A stretch of DNA of 44,709 bases from an uncultured Clostridia bacterium (lineage in GTDB: Bacteria > Bacillota > Clostridia > TANB77 > CAG-508): NCBI GenBank assembly GCA_944386675.1, contig CALXBY010000013.1, forward strand, positions 1 through 44,709, in the 5' to 3' direction. Under the pieces are notes generated by a model. The model was not told the DNA's origin and ran no database searches. It was given only the letters and a program-made list of their open reading frames with translations. The position numbers and the translations under genes are program-made. Every line of letters starts with the position of its first letter. The stretch's first letter is position 1. Positions 43,682-44,709 of this stretch are shown here, piece after piece.

Positions 43682-44593
43682 TTATTTCGCTTCTTCTAAT
43701 GTTATTTTCCCTATCTTTCCATTTTTAAACTCGTCTAATATGATTCTTGCTGTTTTTTCTTCGTCAATATTACCACCAGAAATGATACAACCTCTTTTTC
43801 TTCCAATTTCTAAAAAGATTTCATAAATATTTTCATTTTCTGCTCTTTCTTGATTTTCTAATTGTTCATTTATATATTCTTCTGTTAATTTATATCTTTC
43901 ACACAATACTTTTGGATAATTTTCTATTAAAAATTTTACTAAGTAATAGGCAATTTCTGTTCTTTGTAAAATGTCTTCTTTGATGGTTCCGGTAAATGCA
44001 AGATGTAAAGCCACCTCTTCGCTTTCAAATTTAGGCCATAATACACCTGGTGTATCTAACAATTCTATTTTCTCATTAATACGAATCCACTGTTTTTGTT
44101 TTGTAACACCTGGTTTGTTTCCAACTCCTGCAGATGTTTTTTTAGAGATTCTGTTTATAAAAGAAGATTTTCCTACATTTGGGATTCCTAAAACCATTGC
44201 TTTTATTTTTCTTCCAATTCTTCCTTTGTCTGCTTGATTTTTTAAATCTTCTTCCATTATTTTTTCTATTTTTCTAATACATTCTTCTATCCCTTTTCCA
44301 GAGTTTGAATCTGTTAAAACTGCTGGAATATTCTTTTTATTAAAATATTCCACCCACCTTTTATTTTGTCTTTCATCTGCTAAATCACATTTATTTAGTA
44401 CAATGATTTTCTTTTTATTTTTTGTAATTCCTACTATATCAGGATTTTGACTAGAGATTGGTATACGTGCATCTAATAGTTCAATTATAATATCAACCAA
44501 TCTTACATCTTCCATAATTTGTCTTTTTGTTTTTGCCATATGTCCTGGATACCAGTTAATATTCATATTTCCTGAATTTGATTCGTTATTCAT
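43682..44593 (-). CDS. rbgA: ribosome biogenesis GTPase YlqF/RbgA
   Basis: About 303 residues, a circularly permuted GTPase needed for 50S assembly. The order of motifs shows the permutation: INWYPGHMAKTKRQI near 12, then G4 LNKCDLA near 70, then G1 GIPNVGKSS near 133, then G3 DTPGVLWP near 178, then the C-terminal RNA-binding helices. I start at 44593 (MNNESN), with AAGGTG six bases before it; a GTG at 44602 overlaps that signal. Confidence 0.92.
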   Translation of the reverse strand: MNNESNSGNMNINWYPGHMAKTKRQIMEDVRLVDIIIELLDARIPISSQNPDIVGITKNKKKIIVLNKCDLADERQNKRWVEYFNKKNIPAVLTDSNSGKGIEECIRKIEKIMEEDLKNQADKGRIGRKIKAMVLGIPNVGKSSFINRISKKTSAGVGNKPGVTKQKQWIRINEKIELLDTPGVLWPKFESEEVALHLAFTGTIKEDILQRTEIAYYLVKFLIENYPKVLCERYKLTEEYINEQLENQERAENENIYEIFLEIGRKRGCIISGGNIDEEKTARIILDEFKNGKIGKITLEEAK

Positions 44594-44637
44594 TATTTTC
44601 ACCTTCTTTTTTCATTTTTATTACTTCTCTTCTCTAT

Positions 44638-44709
44638 CATTTTTGTTTCATTCAGAAAATTATCAAAATCAGATTTATATAACTTATCTTGTTTTACTTT
44701 AAATTTATC
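44638..44709 (-). CDS. 3' end of a gene entering from the right edge
   Basis: An open minus-strand frame runs from the window edge to TGA at 44638-44640 and encodes 23 lysine-rich residues ending SDFDNFLNETK. It lies 44 bases before rbgA. In many Bacillota rplS and lepB lie here, but this fragment is too short to identify. Confidence 0.45.

Overview
The window looks like a chromosomal segment of an AT-rich, strictly anaerobic Clostridia-type Bacillota, probably an uncultured gut lineage. The evidence is the strong AGGAGG-type ribosome binding sites, the class III (oxygen-sensitive) ribonucleotide reductase NrdD/NrdG, the Gram-positive MurT/GatD pair, Mini-ribonuclease III, and a prepilin-like protein with the KGITLIALIVTIIILLILAG-type leader common in gut Clostridia. 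I see no rRNA, tRNA, CRISPR array or complete insertion sequence.

Layout. 1-727 is a gene-free region with direct repeats and a fragment resembling the start of yebC. 728-5425 carries leftward metabolic and transport genes: a PHP phosphatase, an MFS transporter, an orphan, a ZIP transporter and an AIM24 protein. 5597-8206 is a rightward Mg-type P-type ATPase that converges on a YfcE phosphodiesterase across a 102-bp perfect palindrome. 9-14.6 kb holds a DUF4116 repeat protein, an orphan membrane protein, a UMPH-1-like nucleotidase, a RelE/ParE toxin-antitoxin pair and murT-gatD. 14.7-18.4 kb holds nrdG, nrdD and a divergent Crp/Fnr regulator with two matching operator-like palindromes between them. 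18.4-22.5 kb holds a 340-bp nested palindromic element and a cluster of speD-like, membrane spermidine-synthase-like, two DUF350 and two DUF4178 genes. 22.5-30.3 kb holds galE, an orphan, cysS, a class A PBP, an unknown gene and truB. 30.4-37.1 kb is the rimP-nusA-ylxR-ylxQ-infB-rbfA-nrnA translation operon running into truB. The right end holds mscS, pnp, rpsO, a prepilin-like gene, mrnC and ylqF/rbgA.

Main observation: five recognisable genes (a DUF4178 gene, cysS, nrnA, ylxQ and the prepilin-like gene) are each broken by one apparent frame change. In all five the zero-frame codon at the break is CGG. Skipping the C, or reading CGGN as one unit, restores the family sequence with a glycine at a position where glycine is expected. 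By eye, I found no other in-frame CGG in the roughly 35 recognisable genes, although about 30 CGG triplets occur there out of frame. The only other in-frame CGG codons (four) lie in three orphan genes of unlike base use. This suggests that CGG is unassigned, or is a +1-shift / quadruplet glycine signal, in this organism. A systematic sequencing artefact must be excluded.

A second theme is a family of large palindromes built on GGGGACG. They sit exactly at gene 3' ends, in two cases supplying the TAG stop codon, and look like REP/MITE-type elements doubling as terminators. A third is a readable regulatory circuit: two GTTGC-N4-GCAAC sites, placed to activate nrdD and to repress the adjacent regulator.
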